Origin: DATBHW01 sp046704085
GTDB taxonomy: Bacteria; Chloroflexota; Ktedonobacteria; Ktedonobacterales; DATBGS01
Length of the DNA: 12,823 nt
Assembly (NCBI GenBank): GCA_046704085.1
Contig: JBJKSJ010000261.1
Coordinates: 1-12,823 of the forward strand
Direction of reading: 5' to 3'
This document shows, piece by piece, positions 1-7,202 of this stretch. The position numbers and the translations under genes are program-made. Position 1 is the stretch's first letter. Each line of letters opens with the position of its first letter. The notes under the pieces are model-generated. The model saw only the letters and a list, made by a program, of their open reading frames with translations. It had not been told where the DNA came from and did not search any database.

Positions 1-43
1 TCCCTGGCTCCTGCCTTCCCGGAGGGAAGGCAGGAGCCAGGGA
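1..43. repeat. Perfect 20-bp inverted repeat (hairpin) at the window edge
   Basis: Bases 1-20 are the exact reverse complement of 24-43, with a 3-base GGA loop. The stem is GC-rich. On the minus strand it lies at the far end of the membrane-protein gene, whose reading frame stays open through it. It could be the stem of a strong intrinsic terminator whose T-tract lies outside the window, or a fold-back artefact at a contig end. The repeat itself is certain; its meaning is not. Confidence 0.9.
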
Positions 44-1540
44 AAGCCGCGCCACACCGACACGAGTTCGACTGACGCGCAGATCCGCGCGCAAGCGCAG
101 CGCGTGGTAGAGCGCCGCCGCGCCCAACACCACCAGCGCCGCCGCGCCCTGGCGTGCCACGAAGGAATCGGCAGAATCCAATCCCAGGAAGAGTGCCACG
201 ATCTGATAGACGGTGATGACCAGAGCGATGCTGGCTCCAATGGCCGTAGCAGCCAGCACGGCCAGCACATAGATGCGTCGGGGAATCACCGGGCCGACCA
301 GGGCGGGGTCCGAAGCGCGCCTCAGACGCAGCCAGAGGGGGGGATAGCCCAGCCCGGCGACCAGCACGCCAAGAGCGGTGGCCCAGCCATCGGCATCCAG
401 TGGGTTGCCAGCAGGAACAACTCGCTCTACCAGCCCTTCCAAAAGCAGGATGACGCCAGCCAGGAAAAAGCCCAGGCTCAAGGCCGCCGGAATGGCGAGC
501 AGCCCCTGCTGGATCGCCTCCCGGCGAGAGAGCATCTGCGCGGCCAGCCGCCGGATCGAGAGGAAATACGGCAGCGCGACCAGCGTGCCAGTCAGCAGCG
601 CCCCCACAAAGGGGAGCGAGTTGTTCAGCGCCTCTTGCCAGGCATCACTGACGCCAAAGAGGGCTGCGGCGCCGGTATAGATGGCTTGTGAGACGCCATA
701 CAGCAGCCAGGCCAGACCATAGCCAAAGGCCGCATACCAGAGGACCCGATGCAGGACCGCCTCTCGACTCCACGCTCCCAACCAGACATAGAGACCCCAG
801 GCAAACACAGCAAATAGGGCCTCCAGAATCGGCGCCAGGATCGGGGGCGAAGGACAGGGAACTGGAGTGGGGTTGGGAATACCCGGAACGTTGAAACAGG
901 TGATCTGAACCGCGTTGCTTTGCACCACTATCCAGTGAAGCACCGCGCTGATGGCGCTGAAGACCACGACGCTGGCAATCACCAGCAGAATCGCCTGCAT
1001 CCCATCCTCTTGCATCTGGCGGATGATCGTCCCCGCGCGACCAGCCGGATTCATCCGCGCGCGCTCCAGCGCCACACCTGCAAAGACCAGCCCGGAGACC
1101 AGGGCAAAGGCCAGCGGCACAGCCGTATCGTAATAGTAGGTATTCGCAGGCTCTATATCAGAGAGCGCCGAGAGCGCGGTGGGCACAGCCACCAGCGCCG
1201 CCAGCGCCATCAACCCGTTCAGGAAGACATGGCGCGTCGCGCCCGCGTCGGCTCCAGGGTCGCTGCGCGCATCGCGGCGAATCAGCCAGTAGTGGCCGCC
1301 GCCAAAGAGCAGCCCGACCAGCAGCGCGACGACGATGAAGAGGACGACACTTTGCACCACCTCCTGGCTGGTGGGCGGCGGCAGGGCGCTGTAGGAACCG
1401 CTCTGATAGTCGAACTCTTGCGGCACCAGACCGGCCAGATGAAAGAGATTGTTGAGCAGGTTGATCGTTACGCCCGCGCTAAAGAGCAGCGCAAACGTGG
1501 CTGCGGTATACAGATAGACGCGCTTCAGCGTATGCACCAT
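1..1540 (-). CDS. Multispan membrane protein with DUF5671-like repeats, partial (3' end off the window)
   Basis: The frame is open from an ATG at 1540-1538 to the window edge, giving about 513 residues with no stop. The start has a good ribosome site (GGAGAGG, about 8 bases upstream) and lies 39 bp after the stop of the oxidoreductase gene, so the two are probably co-transcribed. I read about twelve hydrophobic segments, starting with residues 10-32, 60-82 and 105-125. The opening (KRVYLYTAATFALLF) and the following stretch with GGGHYWLIRRDAR resemble DUF5671, a membrane domain of unknown function that I recall from Chloroflexota. A related pattern recurs near residue 265 (LHRVLWYAAFGYGL) and near residue 420 (PRRIYVLAVLAATAIG), so the protein looks like three repeat units. 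A loop around residues 210-235 is rich in Pro and has two Cys, possibly extracytoplasmic. No enzymatic motif is visible. The last residues (LAPAFPPGRQEPG) are encoded by the edge hairpin and may not be authentic. Confidence 0.75.
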   Translation of the reverse strand, partial: MVHTLKRVYLYTAATFALLFSAGVTINLLNNLFHLAGLVPQEFDYQSGSYSALPPPTSQEVVQSVVLFIVVALLVGLLFGGGHYWLIRRDARSDPGADAGATRHVFLNGLMALAALVAVPTALSALSDIEPANTYYYDTAVPLAFALVSGLVFAGVALERARMNPAGRAGTIIRQMQEDGMQAILLVIASVVVFSAISAVLHWIVVQSNAVQITCFNVPGIPNPTPVPCPSPPILAPILEALFAVFAWGLYVWLGAWSREAVLHRVLWYAAFGYGLAWLLYGVSQAIYTGAAALFGVSDAWQEALNNSLPFVGALLTGTLVALPYFLSIRRLAAQMLSRREAIQQGLLAIPAALSLGFFLAGVILLLEGLVERVVPAGNPLDADGWATALGVLVAGLGYPPLWLRLRRASDPALVGPVIPRRIYVLAVLAATAIGASIALVITVYQIVALFLGLDSADSFVARQGAAALVVLGAAALYHALRLRADLRVSRTRVGVARLSLAPAFPPGRQEPG

Positions 1541-1579
1541 CGCGTTGTCCCTCTCCGCTGCTCCGCTTATCAGTCCGCT

Positions 1580-2563
1580 CTACGGCTGATGACAGAGCAG
1601 CACCACTTTGCCCGTCGTTGCGCGCGATTCCAGCAGGCGATGCGCGGTGGCCGCCTCCTCTAGCTTGAGGACATGCCCGATCATCAGGCGCAGTTTCTCC
1701 TGCGCCAGCCACCCGATGATCGCTTCCATCGCGGGCCGCAACTGCGCTGGCTGGGTCATCATCTGCCCTAGATAGAAGCCCACCACGCTCTGGTTGCGCC
1801 GCATCAGCCGGATGGGGTTAAAATCCACCGGCTGGCCGCTGGCAAGGCCATAGACAATCAAACGCCCGAAAGGGGCCAGGCAGCGCAGGCTCTGCTCGAA
1901 GACCTCGCCGCCCACGCCATCCAGAATGATGTCCGCGCCCTTGCCGTTGGTCGCTTCGCGCACCTTTACCGCGACATCTTCCTTGGTATAGTCGATCTGG
2001 ACATCCGCGCCCAACGAGCAGGCAAACTCCAGCTTGGCGGGCGTACTGGCGGTGCCAATCACCGTGCCCGCGCCCAGCAGCTTCGCCATCTGCACGGCCA
2101 GTGTCCCCACGCCACCTGCCGCCGAATGCACCAGCACGCTCTCGCCCGGCTGCATCCGCCCGGAGAGCGTGAGCAGATAATACGCCGTCAGCCCTTGCAG
2201 GGGCAGCGCCGCCGCCTGCGTAAAGCTCAGTTGCGCGGGTATCGGCAGCAGCGTCTGCGCCGGGATGACCGCGTAATCCGCGTAGCCGCCGCCAGCCGTC
2301 AGCGCCATCACCCGCTGGCCCTCCGCGATGCCCGATACACCTGGCCCCAGCTTCGCCACCGTGCCCGCGATCTCCGAACCCACGACCCAGGGCAGCGGTG
2401 TTGGCTCGACATAGGCGCCCAGCCGACGGCGCGTATCGGCGTAATTCACCCCGGCGGCCTCTACCCTGACCAGCGCCTCGCCCGGCCCTGGCTCCGGCGC
2501 CGGGGCGTCTTCGACTTTCAGCACCTCTGGCCCGCCATACTGATAGAAACGAACAACCCGCAT
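1580..2563 (-). CDS. Quinone-oxidoreductase-type NAD(P)H dehydrogenase (MDR superfamily)
   Basis: This 327-residue protein is a full-length member of the zinc-free medium-chain dehydrogenase/reductase group (NADPH:quinone oxidoreductase, Qor-like). These enzymes reduce quinones or enones with NAD(P)H in the cytoplasm. The N-terminal GroES-like half has GVNYADTRRRLG (38-49) and the GSEIAGTV segment (62-69). The Rossmann half carries the nucleotide-binding loop AAGGVG (148-153). The Cys clusters that bind structural and catalytic zinc in alcohol dehydrogenases are absent. The tail matches the usual ending of the family (ATTGKVVLL). The exact substrate cannot be read from sequence. The start at 2563 fits the family N-terminus (MRVVRFYQYGGPEVL), although its ribosome site is weak. 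A TTGACA promoter lies about 50 bases upstream, and the membrane-protein gene follows 39 bp downstream. Confidence 0.92.
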   Translation of the reverse strand: MRVVRFYQYGGPEVLKVEDAPAPEPGPGEALVRVEAAGVNYADTRRRLGAYVEPTPLPWVVGSEIAGTVAKLGPGVSGIAEGQRVMALTAGGGYADYAVIPAQTLLPIPAQLSFTQAAALPLQGLTAYYLLTLSGRMQPGESVLVHSAAGGVGTLAVQMAKLLGAGTVIGTASTPAKLEFACSLGADVQIDYTKEDVAVKVREATNGKGADIILDGVGGEVFEQSLRCLAPFGRLIVYGLASGQPVDFNPIRLMRRNQSVVGFYLGQMMTQPAQLRPAMEAIIGWLAQEKLRLMIGHVLKLEEAATAHRLLESRATTGKVVLLCHQP

Positions 2564-2614
2564 GAAACGCTCGCTTTCTTTTTGCTCTACTTGAATATGT
2601 CCTTTGTCGAGCCT

Positions 2615-2643
2615 ATCATCGGAGAAACAGCGGCTGCTGTCAA
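2615..2643 (-). promoter_or_regulatory. Sigma-70-type promoter for the oxidoreductase gene
   Basis: Read on the minus strand, there is a perfect -35 box TTGACA (2643-2638), a 17-base spacer and a GATGAT -10 box (2620-2615, four of six matches). The expected transcript start is near 2608, giving a leader of about 45 bases. It separates this gene from the upstream apbE unit. Predicted from consensus only. Confidence 0.6.
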
Positions 2644-2740
2644 GAGGACACCTCGAAGATCGCTCGCGCTGCTCCCGCCGCGCACTAACCCTGTGCCAGA
2701 GGTACCCTGCCCTGTGGGGCGCTGCCTGGCTCCGATGGCG

Positions 2741-3805
2741 TCAAACGCTCGGAGGCCGGGCGGCGTCGATGTAGGCTTTGAGGTTGGGCGCGGGCAGGAT
2801 GCGTCCGCTTTCCAACACGAGCAGCCAGGCGCAGGGCGTCTGCGGCCAGGGGGCCAGGCTGGCGCGCTCCTCCGGCGCGACGAGCAAGAGCAGTTTTGCC
2901 AGAATATCGGCTTGCCAGCAGAAAGGCGCGAGCGCGGTTGCAGTCAGGATGCGCTCGGCGGAAGAGTCGTCGCCAGCCGCCAGCGGCGCGGGCGCGCTGG
3001 ACTCTTCGGCGGGCAGGCCGGTGCGCGGGTCGATCAGGTGATGACGGCGCTGCCCCTCCACCAGCCACCAGCGTTTCAATGCGCCGGAGGTTGCCAGCGC
3101 GCCGCTGCCCAGCGGCACAACGGCCAGGTAGGGAAGCTGCCCTTCTGGCGCGGGCAGCGCGTCCGGGCGCGGGTCGTGAATACCCACCATCCAGGGCTGG
3201 TCGGGCTGTGGGCCGCCGCGCGCGCGCAAATCGCCGCCCGCCGAGACGAGCGCGTGCGGATAGGCGCTCAAGGGGCCATCGATGATCTGATCGACGATCC
3301 AGCCTTTGGCGATGCCGCCCAGGTCCAGGCGAACGCCGCGCTCCAGCCGAATGGCGCGCCGGGCGGGATCGAGGTCCACGCGCCCACCACCGCGTCGCGT
3401 CGGCGCTGCCGGGCGCGGGCCAAGCTCGCGCTGGCCGATCTCGTCGAAGCTGCGATCATAGCCGGCAGCCTCCAGCGCGCCCAGGATGGTTGGGTCGAAG
3501 AGACCATCGCTAAGATCGCGCGCCGCGCAGGCCAGCCGCACCACCTCAAAGAGTGTTTCAGAGGCGCTGAACCATTCGCCTGCCGTCCGGTTGAGTGCCG
3601 AAAGCTCGCTGGTTGGCTCGAAGCGCGTCAGCCGCGCCTCCAGCGCACGCAGCCCTTCTGTAGCTGCCGCGAGTGCAGCGCGCGCTGCCGCCACGCGCTC
3701 TGCTGCTCCCTCCCCGGCGTCGAGGGCAAGCTGCATCTCAATCTGCGTGTTCATCGCCCGAAAGGTCGTGCTGACCAGTTGGCGCGGCGCGCTGGCGGAT
3801 GTCAT
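2741..3805 (-). CDS. apbE: FAD:protein FMN transferase (ApbE family)
   Basis: The 354-residue protein is an ApbE-type flavin transferase, which uses FAD and Mg2+ to attach FMN covalently to Ser/Thr of target proteins such as Rnf/Nqr or other extracytoplasmic redox subunits. Family landmarks appear in order: FRAMNTQIEM (15-24), RFEPTSELSALN (61-72), GLFDPTIL (101-108), LDLGGIAKGWIVD (160-172), SAGGDLRARG (188-197), WMVGIHDPRPD (205-215), ATSGALKRWW (238-247) and HHLIDPRTGLPA (255-266). The metal-site region near the C-terminus reads QADILAK (298-304), close to the usual T-x-AD-A form. No signal peptide or lipobox is visible, so cytoplasmic action is possible. The start at 3805 precedes the conserved FRAM core and has AAGGA about 11 bases upstream. 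It lies 34 bp after the PH-like membrane gene and is probably in its operon. No obvious flavinylation target motif was found in the neighbouring proteins. Confidence 0.93.
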   Translation of the reverse strand: MTSASAPRQLVSTTFRAMNTQIEMQLALDAGEGAAERVAAARAALAAATEGLRALEARLTRFEPTSELSALNRTAGEWFSASETLFEVVRLACAARDLSDGLFDPTILGALEAAGYDRSFDEIGQRELGPRPAAPTRRGGGRVDLDPARRAIRLERGVRLDLGGIAKGWIVDQIIDGPLSAYPHALVSAGGDLRARGGPQPDQPWMVGIHDPRPDALPAPEGQLPYLAVVPLGSGALATSGALKRWWLVEGQRRHHLIDPRTGLPAEESSAPAPLAAGDDSSAERILTATALAPFCWQADILAKLLLLVAPEERASLAPWPQTPCAWLLVLESGRILPAPNLKAYIDAARPPSV

Positions 3806-3839
3806 GGCTGGGTCTGTCCTTACGCGGGCCAGCGACGAG

Positions 3840-4442
3840 CTAGCTTTTTCGCTTCGGCGCGCGCCGCCCTCCTGGCGGCAGCGCGTAGTAGCGGAAAGGC
3901 GTTTCGTAGAGCGTCAGATGGGCCTGCTCGATGATGGCGTCGGTGATGGTCGGCGTTGGCGTTTGCGCCTGCTCCGGGTCGCTCCTCTGTTCGCCCAGGG
4001 CGCGCCCGATAGCGCCGGTTCTGATTTCGCAGAGAATCTGCTCGTCTTTATCCACCACATGCCAGCGTGGGACACGCCCTGGCCCCAGATAGAACTTGCC
4101 CAGCTTGCTCCAGGGAATGACCACATGCTTGAACCAGAAGTCGTGGCGCAGGCCGCGCTCATGAATGGTGACAACCGTCCAGGCAAAGTATGCCTGGCGA
4201 TAGGCCAGGTAGACTCCGGCCCCGATCAGGATCAGCGCCATCACCAGCGGCAGCAGGCGATCATTGAATGTGGGGGCTGTCACCACCTGCTGGATAAACG
4301 CGGTAGTCGAGACCGGGATGAGCAGCACAATGGCGATGGCGAGAACCTTGGCTGCAACGGGATAGCGATATTCGTAGCGGGGCGCGCCCAGCGCATCGAT
4401 GGGGGCGCTGCTGGTCTGCTGGCGCGAAGAAGGCGGGTTCAT
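3840..4442 (-). CDS. Two-TM membrane protein with bacterial PH-like domain (smaller paralogue)
   Basis: From the ATG at 4442 this encodes 200 residues. A GTG at 4523 would add 27 basic residues but would overlap the upstream gene by 65 bp, whereas the ATG leaves a 16-bp gap; I prefer the ATG. After a short Ser/Pro-rich tail there are two hydrophobic helices (about residues 31-53 and 63-81). These are followed by a beta-rich segment, VVTIHERGLRHDFWFK and VVIPWSKLGKFYLG, in the style of bacterial PH/YdbT-like domains, where a Trp-containing 'IPW..L' strand is typical. The C-terminus ends in a basic tail (RRAPKRKS). The upstream gene has the same TM-TM-PH order, so the pair probably arose by duplication. 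Function is unknown; a membrane-associated scaffold or sensor role would only be inference. Confidence 0.8.
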   Translation of the reverse strand: MNPPSSRQQTSSAPIDALGAPRYEYRYPVAAKVLAIAIVLLIPVSTTAFIQQVVTAPTFNDRLLPLVMALILIGAGVYLAYRQAYFAWTVVTIHERGLRHDFWFKHVVIPWSKLGKFYLGPGRVPRWHVVDKDEQILCEIRTGAIGRALGEQRSDPEQAQTPTPTITDAIIEQAHLTLYETPFRYYALPPGGRRAPKRKS

Positions 4443-4458
4443 GGCTGCTCGCTCAGTT

Positions 4459-5520
4459 CTAGGAAGCCTGCTCTGGCGTTCCCTCTTTGGACGGCCTGGG
4501 CGTACTACTTGAGCCGGTTTCACGCTCCGTAAAGCGCCCCACTGATGGCAGCCAGTAGGGCGTGCCGGTGGGACTCAGGCGCGCATAGATAGTGATAAGC
4601 CTGGCAAGCTGACGACCCTTGGGAAGACCGAAGAGCGAGCGATAGAGAAACGCCCAGGCGCCGCGTCCGGTCCCGACAATCCAGCGCTCGCTGCTGCGGA
4701 AGTAGTCAACTTTCACCATGCCGATCTCTTCCCATCGGCTGCGGATCACACGGAACATCGTCCTATATTCTACCCCATCGCTGTGCAAAGTGACACAGGT
4801 ACTTGCCAGACTCAGGATCATCAGGCTGCCAAACAGCCCGGCGATGGCCCCGGCGAGGTCTTGCACGAGGAATAGGCGGCCATCGATGCCGTAGCGGAGT
4901 TCTGTCGCCAAGGTATAGAGGATATAGAGCCAGCTCAGGCCCAGCGGCACGCCGCCCAGGATGCCCAGGATGATGCGCTGATAGAGACGATAGCGATAGA
5001 TACCCAGCACATGCCCTTGCAGCAGCGCCTGCGCTGGTTGTTCGCGCGGCGGGGCATAAGGATCATCGACCATCCAGTGCCAGATCACGCGCAGCGCGGG
5101 AAGGAGCAGACGTCGGAACCCCAAGGCTCCGAGCGCCGCCAGGCGCCGCAGCGCCCGCGCAAGCGCACCAAGAGCGCCGAGCGTGTTCTGCATCGCCGAT
5201 GGCGCGGGCGCTCTGCTCGCGCGCCGCGCGCGCGAGCCAGCGTGGCTTTCGGAATCCGTGTCGCCTGCCGCCTGCTGATCGGTGCGGGGAAGCGGCGGAA
5301 AGTAAAAGTCAGTGCGCGCGCCCGTTGGTTCCGGCTCCGGCGCGAGTGGCTGCACGTCCTCAGAGATCACCGTTGCGGTCGTATCGATAATTGTCGGATC
5401 GGGTGCTAGCTCCGGCTCGCCAAAGACCGGCTCTTCTGCTGGAGCGGCTGGTTCTGCGCCCTCAGCGACTATGGTTGCTACTCTGCGGCGACGCGCGCGT
5501 GCGCGTGGTCCTGGTGTCAT
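4459..5520 (-). CDS. Two-TM membrane protein with disordered N-terminus and PH-like domain (larger paralogue)
   Basis: The protein has 353 residues. The first ~105 are low complexity: a basic start (RARARRRR, 6-13), then a Pro/Glu/Ala-rich acidic stretch, then a second basic patch (SRARRASR). A helical Ala/Leu/Arg segment (112-145) leads to two hydrophobic helices at about 183-206 and 216-240. These are followed by a PH-like beta segment, CVTLHSDGVEYRTMFRVIRS and RWEEIGMVKVDYFRSS (242-277), and a Ser/Pro-rich tail. TM order and the 'VT-L/I-H..G..y/r' strand match the next gene, so I treat the two as paralogues. The start at 5520 has GGCGGAG immediately upstream and lies about 47 bases after an extended -10 promoter. 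It heads an apparent operon with the second PH-like gene and apbE. No assigned function; the long tail could be an interaction platform. Confidence 0.8.
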   Translation of the reverse strand: MTPGPRARARRRRVATIVAEGAEPAAPAEEPVFGEPELAPDPTIIDTTATVISEDVQPLAPEPEPTGARTDFYFPPLPRTDQQAAGDTDSESHAGSRARRASRAPAPSAMQNTLGALGALARALRRLAALGALGFRRLLLPALRVIWHWMVDDPYAPPREQPAQALLQGHVLGIYRYRLYQRIILGILGGVPLGLSWLYILYTLATELRYGIDGRLFLVQDLAGAIAGLFGSLMILSLASTCVTLHSDGVEYRTMFRVIRSRWEEIGMVKVDYFRSSERWIVGTGRGAWAFLYRSLFGLPKGRQLARLITIYARLSPTGTPYWLPSVGRFTERETGSSSTPRPSKEGTPEQAS

Positions 5521-5573
5521 CTCCGCCCGTCCTCGCTTCCAGAAGTCTGGCGCCTGCGCCTACAGGCAAGACG

Positions 5574-5602
5574 ATTGTACCATGCTGGCAGTTGAAAGAC
5601 TA
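5574..5602 (-). promoter_or_regulatory. Extended -10 promoter for the PH-like/apbE operon
   Basis: On the minus strand TGG-TACAAT (5582-5574) forms an extended -10 element (TGn plus five of six -10 matches). The -35 position, 17 bases away, is poor (TAGTCT, 5602-5597), as is common for extended -10 promoters. The transcript would begin near 5567. It is divergent from the arsR promoter about 70 bp away. Confidence 0.55.
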
Positions 5603-5650
5603 GCCCCCTAGCCGAGATGGGCCATTTATCTTTGCAACGCTCGCCGGATA

Positions 5651-5679
5651 TGGACGCTGGCGCTTTTTTGTGTTATACT
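5651..5679 (+). promoter_or_regulatory. Promoter of the arsR-CDF operon
   Basis: TGGACG (5651-5656, four of six -35 matches), a 17-base spacer and TATACT (5674-5679, five of six) form a strong sigma-70-type promoter. A TG at 5671-5672 makes it an extended -10 type. Transcription should begin near 5686. That rules out translation starts upstream of this point, such as the in-frame ATG at 5617. Confidence 0.7.
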
Positions 5680-5689
5680 TCCTTTCGAG

Positions 5690-5715
5690 AATTACTGCAT
5701 CATCATGCAGATATT
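5690..5715. promoter_or_regulatory. Candidate ArsR-family operator (imperfect palindrome)
   Basis: CTGCAT (5695-5700) and ATGCAG (5705-5710) are exact inverted repeats around a CATC centre. The symmetry continues outside two mismatches with AAT (5690-5692) and ATT (5713-5715). The element lies just downstream of the predicted transcript start, in an AT-rich island, where SmtB/CzrA-type repressors often bind. It does not match the classical TGAA...TTCA operator, so the assignment is inference from position and symmetry. Confidence 0.45.
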
Positions 5716-5745
5716 ATGCGGTATCGAGAGGATAGAGCAACCTGT

Positions 5746-6180
5746 ATGCCATCCCATCAGGGAAAGACCCTGGCGCCTCCAGGTGTAGGCGAGAAGCAAG
5801 AGCGCCAGTTTGCCGTTGTCCAGCTTGCCGACGAGTGGCGACTGGCGCAGCCTATCGCTGCCGAGGTTGCCCGCATCTTTGCGCTGCTGGGTGATCCCAC
5901 TCGTGTTTCCGTGCTGCATGCCCTGGCAACCGCCGGGGAACTACGCGTCTCTGATCTGGCGCGTGCCCTGGGCCGCGACGCCAGCACCATCTCGCATCAG
6001 TTGCGCGTGCTGCGCGATCACCATCTGGTGACGTGGGAAAAGCGCGGGCGCGTGGCCGTCTATCGCCTGGCCGATAGTCATGTGCTGACGCTCTTTCAGC
6101 AGGCGCTGGCGCACGCGGCCCACCAGGGGTTGACGCCCCTGCCAGTGGCTGAGGCGCCTGCCAGCAGGGAGGTAGTCTGA
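5746..6180 (+). CDS. ArsR/SmtB-family metal-responsive repressor, CzrA-like Zn/Co sensor
   Basis: I place the start at ATG 5746 (144 residues), because a purine-rich ribosome site (GAGAGGATAGAG, 5726-5737) precedes it. ATG 5716 in the same frame has none, and 5617 lies upstream of the promoter. The protein is a winged helix-turn-helix repressor: ALLGDPTRVSVLHAL (46-60), recognition helix DASTISHQLRVLRD (78-91) and the beta-wing VTWEKRGRVAVYRL. The C-terminal helix has D110, H112, H123 and H126. This is the same D-x-H...H-x2-H spacing as the alpha-5 Zn/Co site of CzrA (D84, H86, H97, H100) and SmtB. The alpha-3N site is absent, since the ELCVCD/ELCVGD cysteines of CadC and SmtB are ELRVSD here. 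Zn(II) or Co(II) derepression of the following exporters is therefore the likely role. Its stop overlaps the next start by one base (TGATG). Confidence 0.92.
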   Translation: MPSHQGKTLAPPGVGEKQERQFAVVQLADEWRLAQPIAAEVARIFALLGDPTRVSVLHALATAGELRVSDLARALGRDASTISHQLRVLRDHHLVTWEKRGRVAVYRLADSHVLTLFQQALAHAAHQGLTPLPVAEAPASREVV

Positions 6181-7190
6181 TGGCGGTCAGGAAGACAAAA
6201 TCTCTCCAGGAGATGCCTCGGCGCCCCCAGGTGCACGCGCTTTCGCATAGTCACAATCACGACCACGCCGCCTCGCTGACCAGCGGACGCTTGCGCCTGG
6301 CCTTCCTGCTCACGTTCTTCATCCTCGCGGCGGAGGTGGCCGGTGGCCTGTTCGGCAATAGCCTGGCCGTCCTCAGCGACGCGGGGCATGTCGTCACCGA
6401 TCTCTTTGCCCTGGGGCTGGCCTGGTTTGCCAGCGCCCAGGCGACGCGCCCGGCCAATGCGCGCAACACCTTTGGCTACCACCGCGTCGGCATTCTGGCG
6501 GCGCTGACTAACTCCGTGACGCTGATTGTCATCGCCGTCGTCATTTTGCTCGAGGCGGCAATGCGCATCATGCGCCCGGAGCCGGTGCAGCCTGTCGCCA
6601 TGTTCCTGGCCGCTGCGGTTGGCATTGGCGTCAATCTCGTCATCGCCTTTGGCCTGCAAGGCGCGGATAAAGAGAACCTGAATGTGCGCGGCGCGCTCTT
6701 GCACGTCCTGGGCGATGTCGGCGCGTCGGTAGGCGTCATTCTGGCGGGCGTGATCATCCTGCTCACTGGCTGGACCCTGGCGGACCCGATCCTCTCGCTG
6801 GGCATAGCCGCGCTGATCTCGGTGAGCGCCTTCCGGCTGGTCCGCGAAACCATTGGCATTCTCATGGAGTCCACGCCGCGTGGCGTCGCTGTGCCGTCGC
6901 TTGTGCAGGATATACGCAGCGTGAAGGGCGTGCGCGGCGTCCATGACCTGCACGTCTGGAGTATCACCAGGGGCGTACGCGCCCTCTCGTGCCACGCGGT
7001 GATCGACGACCTGCCGCCCAGCGGCAGCGCGCCCATCCTGGATCGCATCTCGAAGATGCTGACCCAGAAGTATCAGATCGACCATACGACGATTCAGTTC
7101 GAGAGCAGCGCCCACAGCGGCCACAAAGGCCACTGCGCCTGCACTTCCGACGCGCTTTATTGCGACATCAACCATTGTAGCGAAGGGTGA
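6180..7190 (+). CDS. Cation diffusion facilitator (CDF) Zn/Co/Cd exporter, CzcD/ZitB-like
   Basis: The 336-residue protein is a full-length CDF metal/proton antiporter of the inner membrane. It has a His-rich cytosolic N-terminus (H19, H23, H25, H27, H29), six TM helices and a C-terminal cytosolic domain (about 235-310, including VRGVHDLHVWSI). The transport site is intact: TM2 SDAGHVVTD gives H70 and D74, and TM5 HVLGD gives H175 and D179. This HxxxD/HxxxD arrangement is typical of zinc exporters. The family signature FGYHRVGILAALTN is at 98-111. Unusually, the last ~25 residues add three His and four Cys (GHCAC, YC, NHC), a possible extra metal-binding tail. The ATG overlaps the arsR stop (TGATG) and has a strong ribosome site (AGGGAGG, 6166-6172), so the two are translationally coupled. 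Confidence 0.95.
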   Translation: MAVRKTKSLQEMPRRPQVHALSHSHNHDHAASLTSGRLRLAFLLTFFILAAEVAGGLFGNSLAVLSDAGHVVTDLFALGLAWFASAQATRPANARNTFGYHRVGILAALTNSVTLIVIAVVILLEAAMRIMRPEPVQPVAMFLAAAVGIGVNLVIAFGLQGADKENLNVRGALLHVLGDVGASVGVILAGVIILLTGWTLADPILSLGIAALISVSAFRLVRETIGILMESTPRGVAVPSLVQDIRSVKGVRGVHDLHVWSITRGVRALSCHAVIDDLPPSGSAPILDRISKMLTQKYQIDHTTIQFESSAHSGHKGHCACTSDALYCDINHCSEG

Positions 7191-7202
7191 GGCAGGCAAA
7201 AC

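Noticed and set aside
104..1663. Plus-strand open frames at 104-691 and 920-1663
   Set aside because: They are antisense to the long multispan membrane-protein frame, which has a ribosome site and coherent TM helices. Their products are His/Arg/Gln-rich and have no recognisable family.
2126..3934. A 602-codon open frame on the plus strand
   Set aside because: It lies antisense to the oxidoreductase and apbE genes, both of which show strong family motifs. Its product is Arg/Gln/Ala-rich low complexity, as expected for a shadow frame in GC-rich DNA.
4443..4523. GTG start at 4523 for the smaller PH-like gene
   Set aside because: It would overlap the upstream coding sequence by 65 bp and add a basic low-complexity segment. 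The ATG at 4442 gives a normal 16-bp gap.
3486..4532. A 348-codon plus-strand frame
   Set aside because: It is antisense to apbE and the smaller PH-like gene and shows no motif or ribosome site.
5617..5745. Longer N-terminus for the ArsR repressor (starts at 5617 or 5716)
   Set aside because: 5617 is upstream of the -35/-10 elements and so outside the predicted transcript. 5716 has no ribosome site, and the extension has no similarity to ArsR N-termini.
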